Counted from the first letter of the stretch, positions 46,723 to 56,993 are shown. The stretch: DNA of 64,000 nt from Stutzerimonas stutzeri (GCF_018138085.1 NZ_CP073105.1:4092001-4156000), one strand, 5' to 3'. The notes: generated by a model not told the origin, from the sequence alone. Numbers and translations: made by a program.

Positions 46723-48192
46723 ATGAATCACGACGATTTCCGGATCAAGCAGATCGACCCCACGCTGTATAACGACGACCTCGCCCCGCTCGCCCCCGCC
46801 AAACGCAAATGGGGTTGGTTCGAGATCTTCAACGTCTGGTCCAACGACATTCAGAGCCTGTTCGGCTATACCCTCGCCGCCACGCTGTTCATCAGTTACG
46901 GCCTGAACGGCTGGGCCGTGCTCGCGGGAATCGTCCTGGCCGGGTTCATCGTCATGGGGCTGGTGCAACTGACCGGTAAGCCCAGCGTCAAGTACGGCAT
47001 TCCGTTCCCGGTCATGGCCCGCGCCAGCATGGGCGTGCGCGGGGCGAACTTCCCCGCGGTCGTGCGCGGCATCGTGGCGATCTTCTGGTACGGCGTGCAG
47101 ACCTACTTCGCCTCGACCGCGGTGGCCTTGCTGATTCGCACCCTGGCCGGCCCCGGGTCGGACGCCACCTTGCTGGGCCTGACGCTGGTGGACTGGATCG
47201 CCTACGTGATGGTCTGCGTCTTCCAGGTCGCGTTGTTCGTCCGCGGCGTGGAGTGGGTGACGCGCTTTCTCAACTGGGCCGGGCCCTTGGTGTACGTGGT
47301 GATGATCGCGATGATGATTGCCATCTGCTACAAGGCGGGTCCCAGCCTGGCCGGCGCGCTGGGTACGATCTTCAGTGGCACCGGCAGCTACGCCGCCGGG
47401 CCCTTCGCCGCGTTCGCCGCCGTGGTCGGCACCATGGTCGCCTACTTCGCCGCGGTGGTGATCAACTACGGCGATTTTGCCCGCTTCGTCAAAAGCGAGC
47501 GGCAGATGCGCATCGGCAACTTTCTCGGCCTGCCGGTGAGCCTGGCATTCTTCTCGCTGATCGCGCTGGTGATCACCGCCGGCACCGTGGTGGTGTTTGG
47601 CGAGACCCTGACCAACCCCACCGACATCGTGTCGCGCATCGACAACGTCGGCCTGACCCTGATCGCCGCGGTGACCTTCTTTGCCGCCACGGTGGGCATC
47701 AATCTGGTGGCCAACTTCATTCCGCCGGCCTACGACATCGCCAACCTGGCTCCGGCGCATATCAGCGCCCGCACCGGCGGCTATATCACCGCGGTGATCG
47801 CCTTCTTCATCGGCGCGCTGTGGGTGTCGTTCATCAGTGCGGTGGGTATCGCCGCGTTCGTCGATACCCTCGGCGCGGTGCTAGCGCCGCTCTACGGCAT
47901 CATCGTGGCGGACTACTACCTGGTTCGTCGGCAGCGGTTGGATGTGCAGCAGCTGTTTTCCTCGGAGCCCAGCGCCGCGTATTACTTCAGCGCCGGCTGG
48001 AATCGCAAGGCGATCATTGCCTTCGGCATCAGCTCGGTGTTCTCGGTAGCCTCCGTCTGGATGCCTGGCATGGAAAGCCTGTCGGGCTTCGCCTGGCTGC
48101 TTGGCGCGCTGTTCGGTGCGGTGGTGCACTTCTTGCTGATGCGCAAGCAGACCGTTCCGGCAAACGCGTCGCCGCTGACAACACGCGGCTGA
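46723..48192 (+). CDS. NCS1-family permease (nucleobase/hydantoin/allantoin type)
   Basis: 489 aa from ATG 46723 (MNHDDFRIKQIDPTLYNDDL); the 38 in-frame codons upstream have no family support. About 12 hydrophobic segments. NCS1 hallmarks: FEIFNVWSNDIQSLFGYTLA, GIPFPVMARASMGVRGANFP, WYGVQTYFASTA, INYGDFARFV and the YGIIVADYYLVRR loop. Substrates of the family are cytosine, uracil, allantoin, hydantoins; the urease context suggests a purine- or pyrimidine-derived ureide, which is inference. Confidence 0.88.
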   Translation: MNHDDFRIKQIDPTLYNDDLAPLAPAKRKWGWFEIFNVWSNDIQSLFGYTLAATLFISYGLNGWAVLAGIVLAGFIVMGLVQLTGKPSVKYGIPFPVMARASMGVRGANFPAVVRGIVAIFWYGVQTYFASTAVALLIRTLAGPGSDATLLGLTLVDWIAYVMVCVFQVALFVRGVEWVTRFLNWAGPLVYVVMIAMMIAICYKAGPSLAGALGTIFSGTGSYAAGPFAAFAAVVGTMVAYFAAVVINYGDFARFVKSERQMRIGNFLGLPVSLAFFSLIALVITAGTVVVFGETLTNPTDIVSRIDNVGLTLIAAVTFFAATVGINLVANFIPPAYDIANLAPAHISARTGGYITAVIAFFIGALWVSFISAVGIAAFVDTLGAVLAPLYGIIVADYYLVRRQRLDVQQLFSSEPSAAYYFSAGWNRKAIIAFGISSVFSVASVWMPGMESLSGFAWLLGALFGAVVHFLLMRKQTVPANASPLTTRG

Positions 48193-48291
48193 CGCTCATC
48201 GAATCGGGCCGGCTGTCAGTCGGCTCGATTCAGCTCGACGAACGGCACATGGTAAAGTGCCCGGCCCTCACGAGCGCTGCCTGACACCCGC

Positions 48292-49482
48292 ATGAAACGA
48301 TCGGTAACCGAAGATATCTCGGCTATCAGCCGCATCAACGCTGTGCCCGCCATCCTGCAGGTCATCTCCGAGACCACCGGATTACGTTTCGCCGCGGTAG
48401 CGCGTGTCACAGAGGACTCCTGGACGGCCTGCGCGGTGCTCGACCGGATCAATTTCGGTCTGCAGGTCGGTGGAGAGCTGGACGTAACGACGACCCTCTG
48501 CCACGAGATCCACGCCTCCCACCAGACCATCATCATCAGCAAGGTGAGCGAGGACGAGCGCTACTGCAACCACCACACGCCCAAGATGTATGGTTTCGAA
48601 AGCTACATCTCGGCTCCGGTGTTTCGTACCGATGGCAGCTTCTTCGGTACCGTTTGTGCCCTCGACCCGCTACCGGCCAATCTGTCGGAAGGGCCGATCC
48701 TGGCGATGATGGAGTCCTTCGCCAAACTGCTGGCCATCCAGCTCGAGGCCGAAGAGCATTTCGAGGCGACCGAAGCTGCGCTGCTCGATGCGCAGCAAAC
48801 GGCCGAGCTGCGCGAGCAGTTCATTGCCTTGCTCGGCCATGACCTGCGCAATCCGCTCTCGTCGATCATGTCTGGCGCGCAATTGTTGTTGAGGCGCTCC
48901 AAGGACACCTCGGTCATCGGCATTGTCGAGCACATGCTCACGGCGACCCGCCGCGCGTCACGCCTGGTAGATGATGTGCTGGATTTCGCCCGTGGTCGCC
49001 TGGGCAATGGCATCCCGCTGCAGAACGACGAATGCGACACGCTGCATGTCACCCTGACGCATATCGTGTCGGAAATGCAGAGCAGCCATCCGCAACGGAC
49101 GATCGAGGCGGATATCGACCCACTCGAAGGCATCCGCTGCGATGCGGACCGCCTGGCGCAATTGCTGTCCAACCTGATCGCCAACGCCCTGGTGCATGGC
49201 TCGAAGGAAGGCCGGGTACATGTCAGTGCGCGAGTCGCCGAGGGCCGCTTGCTGCTGGCGGTGAACAATCAGGGCGAGCCGATTCCACCGGAGCGTCAGG
49301 CGCAGCTGTTCCAGCCTTACTGGCGAGAGGCGTCGAATGTCCAATCCGGGCTCGGCCTCGGGCTGTATATCGCCAACGAGATCGCCGTGTCGCACGGCGG
49401 CAGGATGCAGGTCACCTCCACCGCCGAGGCCGGCACCACCTTTACCTTCAGCATGCCGACCGGAACATCGCGGCGATCTTAG
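48292..49482 (+). CDS. Orphan GAF-domain sensor histidine kinase
   Basis: 396 aa, no signal peptide or membrane segment, so cytoplasmic. A GAF domain covers about 18-150 (LRFAAVARVTEDSWTACAVL, YISAPVFRTDGSFFGTVCAL), followed by a short coiled linker. The HisKA domain has the phospho-accepting His183 in LLGHDLRNPLSSIMSGAQLL. The HATPase_c domain (LLSNLIANALVHGSKEG; SGLGLGLYIANEIAVSHGG) has N and G boxes intact. No response regulator lies next to it. The Cys70-His71 and Cys92-His94-His95 residues of the GAF domain could bind a ligand or cofactor, but this is only an observation. Confidence 0.88.
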   Translation: MKRSVTEDISAISRINAVPAILQVISETTGLRFAAVARVTEDSWTACAVLDRINFGLQVGGELDVTTTLCHEIHASHQTIIISKVSEDERYCNHHTPKMYGFESYISAPVFRTDGSFFGTVCALDPLPANLSEGPILAMMESFAKLLAIQLEAEEHFEATEAALLDAQQTAELREQFIALLGHDLRNPLSSIMSGAQLLLRRSKDTSVIGIVEHMLTATRRASRLVDDVLDFARGRLGNGIPLQNDECDTLHVTLTHIVSEMQSSHPQRTIEADIDPLEGIRCDADRLAQLLSNLIANALVHGSKEGRVHVSARVAEGRLLLAVNNQGEPIPPERQAQLFQPYWREASNVQSGLGLGLYIANEIAVSHGGRMQVTSTAEAGTTFTFSMPTGTSRRS

Positions 49483-49531
49483 CTTCGCGGCGAGTCCGCG
49501 CAGCGCCACCATGCGCCGTACGATATGTCTG

Positions 49532-49798
49532 TCAGCGCAACTGGCTGTCCTTGCTGCCGCGGCGGTTGTAGCCGCTGAATTTGGCTTCTTGCTTGTCCTG
49601 TTCGGACTGGCACTTCACGCACAGCCGCACGCCCTGAACCGCCTGCCGCCGCGCCTCCGGGATCTTCGCGCCACACTCCTCGCAATGGGTCAGGCTCTCA
49701 CCTCGCCCCAGCCGGCTGCGTGCCCGCTGCACCGCATCCTCGATGGTGCTATCGATCTGTTCCTGTACCGCGCCTTCGTTTGCCCACCCGGTTGCCAT
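49532..49798 (-). CDS. DksA/TraR-family C4 zinc-finger protein (YbiI-like)
   Basis: 88 aa. The C-terminal zinc finger uses Cys39, Cys42 (HCEECGAKIP), Cys60 and Cys63 (LCVKCQSEQD). The N-terminal helix is too short to be the DksA coiled coil that reaches into RNA polymerase. Short DksA-like proteins of this size in E. coli (YbiI) and P. aeruginosa have no firm function. It is convergent with the histidine kinase. Confidence 0.88.
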   Translation of the reverse strand: MATGWANEGAVQEQIDSTIEDAVQRARSRLGRGESLTHCEECGAKIPEARRQAVQGVRLCVKCQSEQDKQEAKFSGYNRRGSKDSQLR

Positions 49799-50095
49799 CG
49801 CTATCTCCCACCTGCCTAGAGGCAGGTTACCGTCATAGGGATATGGAACGGCGCAGGCGACCGCCGTTCAGTGTGCCAATAGCGACACCCTCGGTGAACG
49901 CCAAGGAGTCGGCGCCGCCCGTCGTTCACTTGGCGTCAAAACGACGAGTGGAAAAATCGGCGCCGAGTCATCGACTACCCTTGCGTTCGATTGATCAAAA
50001 GCGAGCGTCAACATAGCTCTGGCGCTCTGGATCGGCATCGCCTTCGTGGTCGCTCCCGAGCGGCTTGTATGACTCATCCAGCCAAAAATCAACGT

Positions 50096-50818
50096 ATGAA
50101 TCAGAAACTCGCCGTGATGGCGGCCTTGCTCGTCCTCGGTGGATGCGCCAGCCAACCGGAGGTCGTCGAACGCGAACTGGGGGCCTTCGACCTCAAGCTC
50201 GGCACCTCGCCTACGCGCAGCATGGCGCAGGGGTTGGTCAGCCCGTCCGCCGCCAGCACCTTCCGCGGCGGGCTGGACCTGACGCATGCCAGCGGCCTGT
50301 ACCTGGGGCAATGGGCGCCAAGCATGGGCATCCTTGAAGGCAGGACGCTGGAGCTGGATACCTACGCCGGCTACGCCCAGCCGCATCTCGGCGATATGCC
50401 CGGTTTCGAGCTGGGTGTCATTCGCTATAGCTTTCCTGAGCTGGAGAACCACGACCGCCACCAGTTCTATGCCGGGATCAACCTCGCCGGCAGCCGTCTG
50501 GGCGGTGCGTTGAGTGCTTCCCCGGGACGAACCGACAGCACCCTGCTCATGGAGCTGGGGTCCGTTCAGCCATTCGATGTCGGGGTGAGGCTGAAGTACG
50601 CCAGCCATTCGATGGACAGCCCGATGTATCACATGGGCGGCAGCGTGCGGGTCTTCAATGACTGGTCGCTCAACCTGTCCCGCCCGCTGCTCGGCATGCA
50701 CCTTGACCTGACCTACACCGACTCCAACCTGAGCGGACGGCAGTGCGGGGTCTATTCCGGGCAGAACAGCTATTGCGAGAGTTACTTCATGTTCAAGGCC
50801 GAGCGGGCGTTGTTCTAG
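50096..50818 (+). CDS. TorF-family putative porin with lipoprotein-like signal
   Basis: 240 aa from ATG 50096 (MNQKLAVMAALLVLGGCASQ), with a possible lipobox LGGC at Cys17. The rest is alternating aromatic/polar beta-strands resembling the TorF/TIGR02001 outer-membrane family: TFRGGLDLTHASGLYLGQWA, LELDTYAGYAQPHLGD, GVIRYSFPELE, FYAGINLAGSRLGGAL. The end is ESYFMFKAERALF with a terminal Phe, as in outer-membrane beta-barrels. A lipobox is unusual for a porin, so the localisation is uncertain. The long leader of 297 bases upstream (49799-50095) shows no gene. Confidence 0.75.
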   Translation: MNQKLAVMAALLVLGGCASQPEVVERELGAFDLKLGTSPTRSMAQGLVSPSAASTFRGGLDLTHASGLYLGQWAPSMGILEGRTLELDTYAGYAQPHLGDMPGFELGVIRYSFPELENHDRHQFYAGINLAGSRLGGALSASPGRTDSTLLMELGSVQPFDVGVRLKYASHSMDSPMYHMGGSVRVFNDWSLNLSRPLLGMHLDLTYTDSNLSGRQCGVYSGQNSYCESYFMFKAERALF

Positions 50819-51984
50819 GCTCCGGCCCGCGCCTGGTTGAAGCGCACCCGCGCGTGCCAGACGGCCAGCAGAAAGGCCGCCGCGGCGAAGCCATAGAGCA
50901 CACCGAGATTGCCGTCCCGATAGAGCCAGGAGCCGAGCACCGGTCCGGTCGCCATGCCCATGAAGCGGAAGAAGTTGTAGCTGCCCACAGCGGTGGCGCG
51001 ATTGTGCTGGTAGAGATCCATCAGCAGGCTGGTCTGCACTGGCAGCGACAGCCCGAGGAACAGCCCGAAGGCCGTCACCGCGACCACCAGGGCCGCAAGC
51101 GACACCTGCGCGATCGCCATGAACAGCAGCAGGCTGAGCGCATTGAGCAGCGCCGTGACCAATAGCATCGGTCGCGCCCGCCAGCGGCCGAGCAGCCGCC
51201 CGCCACTGAAACTGCCGATCACCACCGCGATGGACAGCGGCAGGAACACCATGCCCTTCTCAGCAGCGCTCAGGCCGTAGCTGCTGTCGAGCACCCGCGG
51301 CATGAACACCAGATAGTTATAGAAGGCGTAGTACTGGACGAAGCTGAGCAACATGATCGCCAGCCCCTGGCGGTTGCGCAGCACCTCCAGATACTGCCCA
51401 GGGTGAAAGGCACGCGGCTGGCTTCCGGCCGGGCGGGTTTCCTCGAGACACATGGCGTTGCTCAGCAACGCTACGCCGCCGACGATGGCCAGCAGCAGGA
51501 ACACGTAGTGGAAGTCCAGATGCTCGCCCAGAAAGCCGCCGACCACCGGCCCCACGACCGGCCCCAGCGCGACCATCATCTGGAACGACCCCATCGCCCG
51601 CCCGCGCTCGGCCCCTTCGAAACGATCGCCGATCACCGTGACCGCCACCACCGCGCCCGCGGCGATGCCGACGGCCTGCAAGGCACGAAACGCCAGCAGC
51701 ATTTCGATGCTGCCGGACCAGAAGCAGCCCAGCGAGGCGACGATGTAGATGCCCAGCCCGGCCAGCAGCGTGGGCTTGCGCCCGGTCCGATCGACCAGCG
51801 GGCCGTACACGATCTGCATGAACGCCAGCACGAAGGTGAAGATCGAGATGCTGAGGTTGATCAGCAGCGGCGTGGTCTTCAGTGCCTCGCCCAGTTCCGG
51901 CAGGATCGGCGCGTAGACCGTCTGCGTGAAGGGCCCGAGGAAGGCGGCGAACGCCACCATGAAGGTCAGCAGGCGTGGGCTCAT
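50815..51984 (-). CDS. MFS drug-efflux-type transporter (DHA1/Bcr-CflA-like)
   Basis: 389 aa with 12 transmembrane segments. Motif A is VDRTGRKPTLLAGLGIYIVA between TM2 and TM3; motif C-like GPVVGPVVGGFLGEH in TM5 is diagnostic of drug:H+ antiporters of the 12-TM type. Substrate unknown. It converges on the TorF-like gene with a 4-base overlap of the stops, and lies downstream of the decarboxylase gene with about 50 bases between, possibly in one transcript with it. Confidence 0.87.
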   Translation of the reverse strand: MSPRLLTFMVAFAAFLGPFTQTVYAPILPELGEALKTTPLLINLSISIFTFVLAFMQIVYGPLVDRTGRKPTLLAGLGIYIVASLGCFWSGSIEMLLAFRALQAVGIAAGAVVAVTVIGDRFEGAERGRAMGSFQMMVALGPVVGPVVGGFLGEHLDFHYVFLLLAIVGGVALLSNAMCLEETRPAGSQPRAFHPGQYLEVLRNRQGLAIMLLSFVQYYAFYNYLVFMPRVLDSSYGLSAAEKGMVFLPLSIAVVIGSFSGGRLLGRWRARPMLLVTALLNALSLLLFMAIAQVSLAALVVAVTAFGLFLGLSLPVQTSLLMDLYQHNRATAVGSYNFFRFMGMATGPVLGSWLYRDGNLGVLYGFAAAAFLLAVWHARVRFNQARAGA

Positions 51985-52038
51985 CGATTCTCCGCTAGCG
52001 TGGAAGGTTGCCGGCAGCGCGCAGCCGGAAGCAATCGG

Positions 52039-52902
52039 TCACTCCTTGACCTGCATGTATTCTTCCGCCCAGACCATATACTCCTCGGCGGTCGAGTATT
52101 TGACCGAGAGTTGCGAGGCGTTGAGGTCGGACGCATCGATCTGGCGCTGCTCGCGCAGGCAGTCGTAGGTCGCCTTGATCGCGGCGAAATAAGCGGCGTG
52201 CCCATTGACCACGATGCGTACGCCGAGCGCGGCCAGCCGGGCGTTGTCGCGCAGCTTCGGATTGCCATAGGTCACCAGCATCAGCGGCACGGTCAGCTTC
52301 GCCGCGACCTGCTCGAGCTGTTCGAAATCATCGATACCCACTATGCAGATCGCATCGGCACCCGCCGCCTCGTAGGCCTGCACGCGGGCGATGACCTCTT
52401 CCAGGCCGATCACTCCGGCATTGGTGCGCGCGATGATGGCAAGCTCCGGATCGATGCGTGCTTCGAGCGCCGCACGGATCTTGCCGACCGCTTCGAACAT
52501 GCCGATCAGGTCGGTGGATTTGCGTCCGAACTTGGCCGGCAGCAGCGTGTCTTCGATGGTCAGCGCGGCGATCCCGGCACGCTCCAGTTCGACCACGGTG
52601 CGCATCACGTTCAGCGCGTTGCCGTAGCCATGATCGGCGTCGGCGATGATCGGCAGGCGCGCGACGCGGCCGATGCGGGTCGCCTGCTCGACGAACTCGC
52701 TGAGGGTAATCAGCGCAAAGTCGGGCGCCGCCAGTACCTGCAGAGAGGCGACCGAGCCGCCGAGAATACCGACCTCAAATTGCAGGTCGGCAGCGATGCG
52801 CGCCGACATCGGATCGAACACCGAGGCGGTGTGGTAGCAGCGGTCGGCCGCGAGCAACTGACGGAAATCCTGGCGCAGGGTGTGGTGCGAAATACGTTGC
52901 AT
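52039..52902 (-). CDS. Oxaloacetate decarboxylase of the isocitrate lyase/PEP mutase superfamily
   Basis: 287 aa from ATG 52902 with AGGA upstream. PEP mutase/ICL barrel: [20 protein letters not shown], the metal-binding loop [48 protein letters not shown]. aeruginosa PA4872, a member of this branch located in the same urease neighbourhood, is an Mg2+-dependent oxaloacetate decarboxylase; this gene matches by sequence pattern and position. The [10 protein letters not shown] region lacks the Cys gate (KKCGH) of isocitrate lyases. Confidence 0.85.
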   Translation of the reverse strand: MQRISHHTLRQDFRQLLAADRCYHTASVFDPMSARIAADLQFEVGILGGSVASLQVLAAPDFALITLSEFVEQATRIGRVARLPIIADADHGYGNALNVMRTVVELERAGIAALTIEDTLLPAKFGRKSTDLIGMFEAVGKIRAALEARIDPELAIIARTNAGVIGLEEVIARVQAYEAAGADAICIVGIDDFEQLEQVAAKLTVPLMLVTYGNPKLRDNARLAALGVRIVVNGHAAYFAAIKATYDCLREQRQIDASDLNASQLSVKYSTAEEYMVWAEEYMQVKE

Positions 52903-52997
52903 GTCTCTTTTCCTGGTGAACGCACGCAAGGGTCGAATCGCCCTTGTCTGGTCGAATGTGGGTGTCGCAGACCGGCCCGCGGGCCGGCCGTTGTTTT

Positions 52998-53870
52998 TCA
53001 GGGACGCAGCCGCAGCTGCCGCCCCTGCACGTAGGCCATGACCAGCCCGCTGGCGATGATGATGGCCATGCCGACCATCGCGCCGAGGTCCGGCGTATGG
53101 CCGAAGGCGATCATTCCGACCACCCCGGCAAAGATGATCTGCGAATAGGTGAACGGTGCCAGCGCGGCCGCACTGGCAAAGCGAAAGGCGTTGGTCAGCA
53201 GCAAATGGCCGCTCATGGCCATGGCGCCGAGCGCCGCCATCATCAGCGCGTCGTGCAGCGTCGGGGTCTGCCAGTTGAAGAACACCAGCACGCTCATCAC
53301 CAGGCTGCCCACCAGACTGGTGATGAAGTTGCTGGTCACCGGGTGATCGGTCGCGCTCAACCGGCGCGTGATCAGCTGATAGACGGTGAAGCTCAGCGCG
53401 GCGCCGAATGGCAGGAGCACGGCCGGCGTGAACAGCGCACCGCCCGGCCGCACGATGATCATGACGCCAACGAGCCCGAAGCCGACCGCCAGCCATTGGG
53501 CGCGGCTGACCTGTTCGCCGAGCAGTCTCGAGGCGATCGTGACCATCAGCGGGGCGAGGAAGATCACCGCAGTCGCCTCGGCCAGGGGGATGTAGCTCAG
53601 TCCGCTGATGAACAGCATGCTGACGCTGACCAGGCTCAAACCCCGGCAGACCTGCAGCTTCGGGCGCAGCGTGCGAAACACGCGACGGCCCATGCGCGGC
53701 GCGAACAGCGCGATCATCAGCGCGGTCTGCGACAGGTAGCGCGCCCATATCACCAGAAACACCGGGTAGAGCTGGGTCAGGTACTTGGAAAGCCCGTCGT
53801 GCGAAGCCAGGGTCAGGCAGGAGACCAGGATGAGCAGAACGCCGAGCAGGGGCCGATGGGAATTGTTCAA
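52998..53870 (-). CDS. DMT-superfamily (EamA) transporter
   Basis: 290 aa, ten transmembrane segments in two EamA repeats: first repeat [20 protein letters not shown] to [20 protein letters not shown]; second repeat [20 protein letters not shown] to [13 protein letters not shown]. Family members export amino acids or other small metabolites. It lies upstream of, and in the same direction as, the decarboxylase gene (95 bases between). Confidence 0.9.
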   Translation of the reverse strand: MNNSHRPLLGVLLILVSCLTLASHDGLSKYLTQLYPVFLVIWARYLSQTALMIALFAPRMGRRVFRTLRPKLQVCRGLSLVSVSMLFISGLSYIPLAEATAVIFLAPLMVTIASRLLGEQVSRAQWLAVGFGLVGVMIIVRPGGALFTPAVLLPFGAALSFTVYQLITRRLSATDHPVTSNFITSLVGSLVMSVLVFFNWQTPTLHDALMMAALGAMAMSGHLLLTNAFRFASAAALAPFTYSQIIFAGVVGMIAFGHTPDLGAMVGMAIIIASGLVMAYVQGRQLRLRP

Positions 53871-54065
53871 TGGGAAACCGCGACAATAGGTAGCAACCTA
53901 AGAATTATGCCCGTAAATCGGCATTTCGTCAGTTGTCGGATGAGCCGAACCGACGGCCGTCGCAGCGAACCCTTCGTCGGCCCACTCACGCTGTAACCGC
54001 CGATCGCGTATGATCGCCGCCCCGCGCGAGCCGCCTGGTCGGCCGCGTCCGTTCGAGTAGTTCAG

Positions 54066-54566
54066 ATGTTTCAGTTAAGAGCGATGCAGGCGCGCGATAT
54101 TCCTGCCGTGATGACGATTCAGGAAGAATCCTATGCCGCCGAGGTCCTGGAGGACGAAGCGGTGATCCGCGCCCGCTTCGCCGCCTGCCCTCAGCTGGCC
54201 TGGGTCGCCGAGGATGAGCTGGGCGTATGCGCCTACCTCTTCGCCTACCATTCACGGGTTGGTAAGGTCACCCCGCTGGATGGAGACTTCCAACCGCATG
54301 CCGAAGCCGACTGCCTGTATCTGCACGACCTGGCCGTCTCCCGCCGAGCCAGCGGTCGCGGCATTGGCCCGGCGCTGGTGCAGCACAATCTCGAGCAGGC
54401 GCGCAGCCAGCAACTGCGCTACTCGGCGCTGGTGTCGGTGCAAGAGTCCGAGGCGTTCTGGTCGCGCCTCGGCTACGCCACGCACGACGAGCTGGAGGCC
54501 CCCCAGATCGACAACTTGGCCAGCTACCAGATCCCCGCCGTATACATGGTCCGCGCGCTGCACTGA
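54066..54566 (+). CDS. GNAT-family N-acetyltransferase
   Basis: 166 aa starting MFQLRAMQARDIPAVMTIQE. The acetyl-CoA loop is LAVSRRASGRGIGPALVQHN; the C-terminal part SVQESEAFWSRLGYATHDEL is the usual beta5-beta6 region. Substrate not evident. It is about 165 bases upstream of ureE in the same direction but not obviously part of that operon. Confidence 0.88.
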   Translation: MFQLRAMQARDIPAVMTIQEESYAAEVLEDEAVIRARFAACPQLAWVAEDELGVCAYLFAYHSRVGKVTPLDGDFQPHAEADCLYLHDLAVSRRASGRGIGPALVQHNLEQARSQQLRYSALVSVQESEAFWSRLGYATHDELEAPQIDNLASYQIPAVYMVRALH

Positions 54567-54731
54567 CTTGCACGCCTATGGTGCCCTGCAGCGTGCCGCG
54601 CACCATAACGGAACACCGAAACGCGCCATTTTCTGGCACGCGGCGCTCCCAGCCAGCGCGTGATGCCGGCTGGGGCGGGTTGGCAAGGGCCTTGCTCTGC
54701 TTGTGCCATTGCACAACCGGAACTGCTCGCC

Positions 54732-55232
54732 ATGCTGGTCATCCATCACCGCACCGCCCCTCAGGCCACTGCCGACGCCGAGCTGGAACTGACGTTCGAG
54801 GCGCGCAGTAAATCTCGCCTGCGCTGCTTCACCACCACGGGGGAGGATGTCGGCCTGTTTCTCGAGCGCGGCCAGCAGCCGCTGCATGACGGCGAATGCC
54901 TGCGCGCCGAAGACGGCCGCGTCGTCCGCGTACGGGCCCGCGCCGAACAGCTTCTTCATGTGACCTGCAGCAGCGCGTTCGAACTGACGCGTGCGGCCTA
55001 TCACCTGGGCAACCGACATGTGGCGCTGCAGGTGGGTGACGGTTGGCTGCGCCTGCTCGACGACTACGTGTTGAAAGACATGCTGTTGCAGCTGGGCGCC
55101 CGTGTCGAAGCCATCGAAGCCCCCTTCCAGCCCGAGCACGGCGCCTACGGTGGCGGCCATCACCACTCCCACGCAGGCGAAGCCGAGTTCAGCTATGCGC
55201 CGCGCCTGCATCAGTTCGGCGCGCGCAGGTGA
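54732..55232 (+). CDS. ureE: Urease accessory nickel chaperone UreE
   Basis: 166 aa from ATG 54732. The N-terminal domain (LTFEARSKSRLRCFTTTGED) precedes the metal-binding domain (AFELTRAAYHLGNRHVALQV, in which the conserved GNRH His binds nickel). The C-terminus carries a short His-rich tail (GGGHHHSHAGEAE). UreE delivers Ni2+ to UreG. The stop overlaps the ureF GTG start. Confidence 0.95.
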   Translation: MLVIHHRTAPQATADAELELTFEARSKSRLRCFTTTGEDVGLFLERGQQPLHDGECLRAEDGRVVRVRARAEQLLHVTCSSAFELTRAAYHLGNRHVALQVGDGWLRLLDDYVLKDMLLQLGARVEAIEAPFQPEHGAYGGGHHHSHAGEAEFSYAPRLHQFGARR

Positions 55233-55906
55233 ATCCCGCCGCTTTCGCCCTGCTGCGGCTCGCCAGCCCGCAGTTGCCGATCGGCGGTTACAGCTACTCG
55301 CAAGGCCTGGAAATGGCCGTCGAGCAGCAGCGCGTGCAGAACGAAACCAGCGCCGCTCGCTGGCTGGCCGACCAGCTGTTGCTGAACCTGGCGCGCTTCG
55401 AAGCGCCTTTGCTGCTGGCGCATTGTCGGGCCGCAACGGCTGAAGAATGGGCCGAACTGCAGCGCCTCGCCGCCTCCCATCGCGCCAGCCGCGAAACCCG
55501 CGAGCTGCGGCTGGAGAGCCGGCAGATGGGCTATTCACTGAGGCAGTTGCTGGAGAACCTGCCAGAACTCGACGCCCCGGCCCGCGCCCTGTTTCAGCGC
55601 ATCGACGAACCCGGGCTGGCCCTTGGCTGGGCCTTGGCCGCACGTGCCTGGGGCATCAGTCCGGAAGACGCGCTGACGGCCTGGCTCTGGGGCTGGTTGG
55701 AAAATCAACTGGCGGTGCTGATGAAGACCCTGCCGCTGGGGCAGCAGGCGGCGCAGCGGTTGACCTCGCAGCTACTGCCGGCGCTGAGCCAGGCGCAGCG
55801 GGATGCCCGCGAGCTGCCGGAAGGCGCGTGGGGCGGCGCGCCTTTCGGGCTGGTGTTGGCCAGCATGGGGCATGAGCGGCAGTACAGTCGGTTGTTTAGG
55901 TCATGA
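55229..55906 (+). CDS. ureF: Urease accessory protein UreF
   Basis: 225 aa from GTG 55229, which overlaps the ureE stop; no better start exists in frame near the conserved N-terminus ALLRLASPQLPIGGYSYSQG. Other conserved parts: REQ-like RETRELRLESRQMGYSLRQL, EDALTAWLWGWLENQLAVLM and the C-terminal GLVLASMGHERQYSRLFRS. UreF docks UreG onto UreD-bound urease and gates its GTPase. Confidence 0.95.
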   Translation: MNPAAFALLRLASPQLPIGGYSYSQGLEMAVEQQRVQNETSAARWLADQLLLNLARFEAPLLLAHCRAATAEEWAELQRLAASHRASRETRELRLESRQMGYSLRQLLENLPELDAPARALFQRIDEPGLALGWALAARAWGISPEDALTAWLWGWLENQLAVLMKTLPLGQQAAQRLTSQLLPALSQAQRDARELPEGAWGGAPFGLVLASMGHERQYSRLFRS

Positions 55907-56061
55907 GAGGCGTGGGGCGACACGAGGTCTCGGCCCTGTTGGGTCGAAGCGACGCGGCCTTTTCTTCCCGTGGAGGGCCGAACCGGGTCTGTGGGCGTGA
56001 CGGGGTGCCGGCAGCACCGGCGGGCGGGCGTGATTCAACGCCGTTGCCGGTCCAGACCCTT

Positions 56062-56310
56062 GGTTTCGCCCTGCTGGGCGACTCACTTTTTTCAAACGCC
56101 CGGATGGCCGGCCCCTCAAAAGTAAGCAAAAACGCTTGCCCCTGCATCCGGCCCCGGCTGCGCCGGGGTTCCCTCGCTCCGATGATGTTCCAGGGGCCCG
56201 CCGCGAAGGGACATCCATGTCCCATCGCGGCTCTCGCGGCATCCATGCCGCCCACCCCCCTCCACATCACCTGCGCTCGGCCTCCTGAAAGGGGCGTTCG
56301 GCGTCATCTG
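56062..56310. repeat. Long intergenic repeat, copy 3 (ureF-ureG gap)
   Basis: Same block order as the copy at 24136: GGTTTCGCCCTGCTGGGCGA, CGCCCGGATGGCCGGCCCCT, TCAAAAGTAAGCAAAAACGC, GGGACATCCATGTCCC, GGCATCCATGCC, CTCCTGAAAGGGGCGTTCGG. A partial extra copy of the last block (GGCCTATTAACAGGGGCGGT) follows at about 56476. The whole ureF-ureG gap (55907-56993) is non-coding, although frames of up to 364 codons cross it. Confidence 0.8.
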
Positions 56311-56580
56311 ATAGTTTGTTTGTCAAGAAACAGGCAAAGCGTTTTTGTTTCGCTTTTCGCGAACCTTCAGACACCCCGGAGTCAATCCCCCTTCAGCAAT
56401 GTAGGGTGGAAAACTGCGCAGCATTTTCCAGCACTGACTACAGCAGAGCTCTTGCCGAACCACGCGGATTCCATTCGGCCTATTAACAGGGGCGGTCGGC
56501 GGCGTCTGATAGGTCATTTGTCAGCAAACAAGAGAAGCGCTTTTGTTTCGCTGTTTACGATCTTTCAGGCGGCTCGGTCT

Positions 56581-56810
56581 CGACTCCCCTTCAGGAGGCC
56601 GAGCGTAGTCGCCGTGGAGGGGGTTGAGCGGCATGGATGCCGCGAGAGCTGCGATGGGCCAGGGATGGCCCTTCGCAGCGTGCCCCTGGAGCGGCGATGG
56701 AGTGAGGGCACCCTTCGCGCAGCGAAGGGCCGGATGCAGGGGTCGCCTTCTCTTTGGTTACTTTCTCTTGGCGAGACAAGAGAAAGTGACGCGCCGTGCG
56801 AGGCGCAACC
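56581..56810. repeat. Long intergenic repeat, copy 4, inverted relative to copy 3
   Basis: Reverse-complement block order: CCCCTTCAGGAGGCCGAGCG, GGCATGGATGCC, GGGCCAGGGATGGCCC, GGCCGGATGCAGGGG, TTTGGTTACTTTCTCTTGGC. It mirrors copy 3 across about 270 bases, the same geometry as the 24.1-24.8 kb pair. Confidence 0.8.
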
Positions 56811-56993
56811 TGTAGGTGGCGCCAAGGAAAGCGCGGCGCCCCATAGAAGCACCCAGGCCACTGCCAATACGCAATGCATCCGCAAGCGACAAACAAACTC
56901 ACCTTACGAATTCCATCCCTTGCCCACCCGGGCAGCGGCACGCCCCTTCGCCTCGCCCCCGAGGCAACCCCACTGCCCTCAGAGGAGACATCC

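Noticed and set aside
52039..53886. 615-codon frame extending the oxaloacetate decarboxylase upstream
   Set aside because: The extra 328 residues are an out-of-frame reading of the DMT transporter; ATG 52902 has its own ribosome-binding site.
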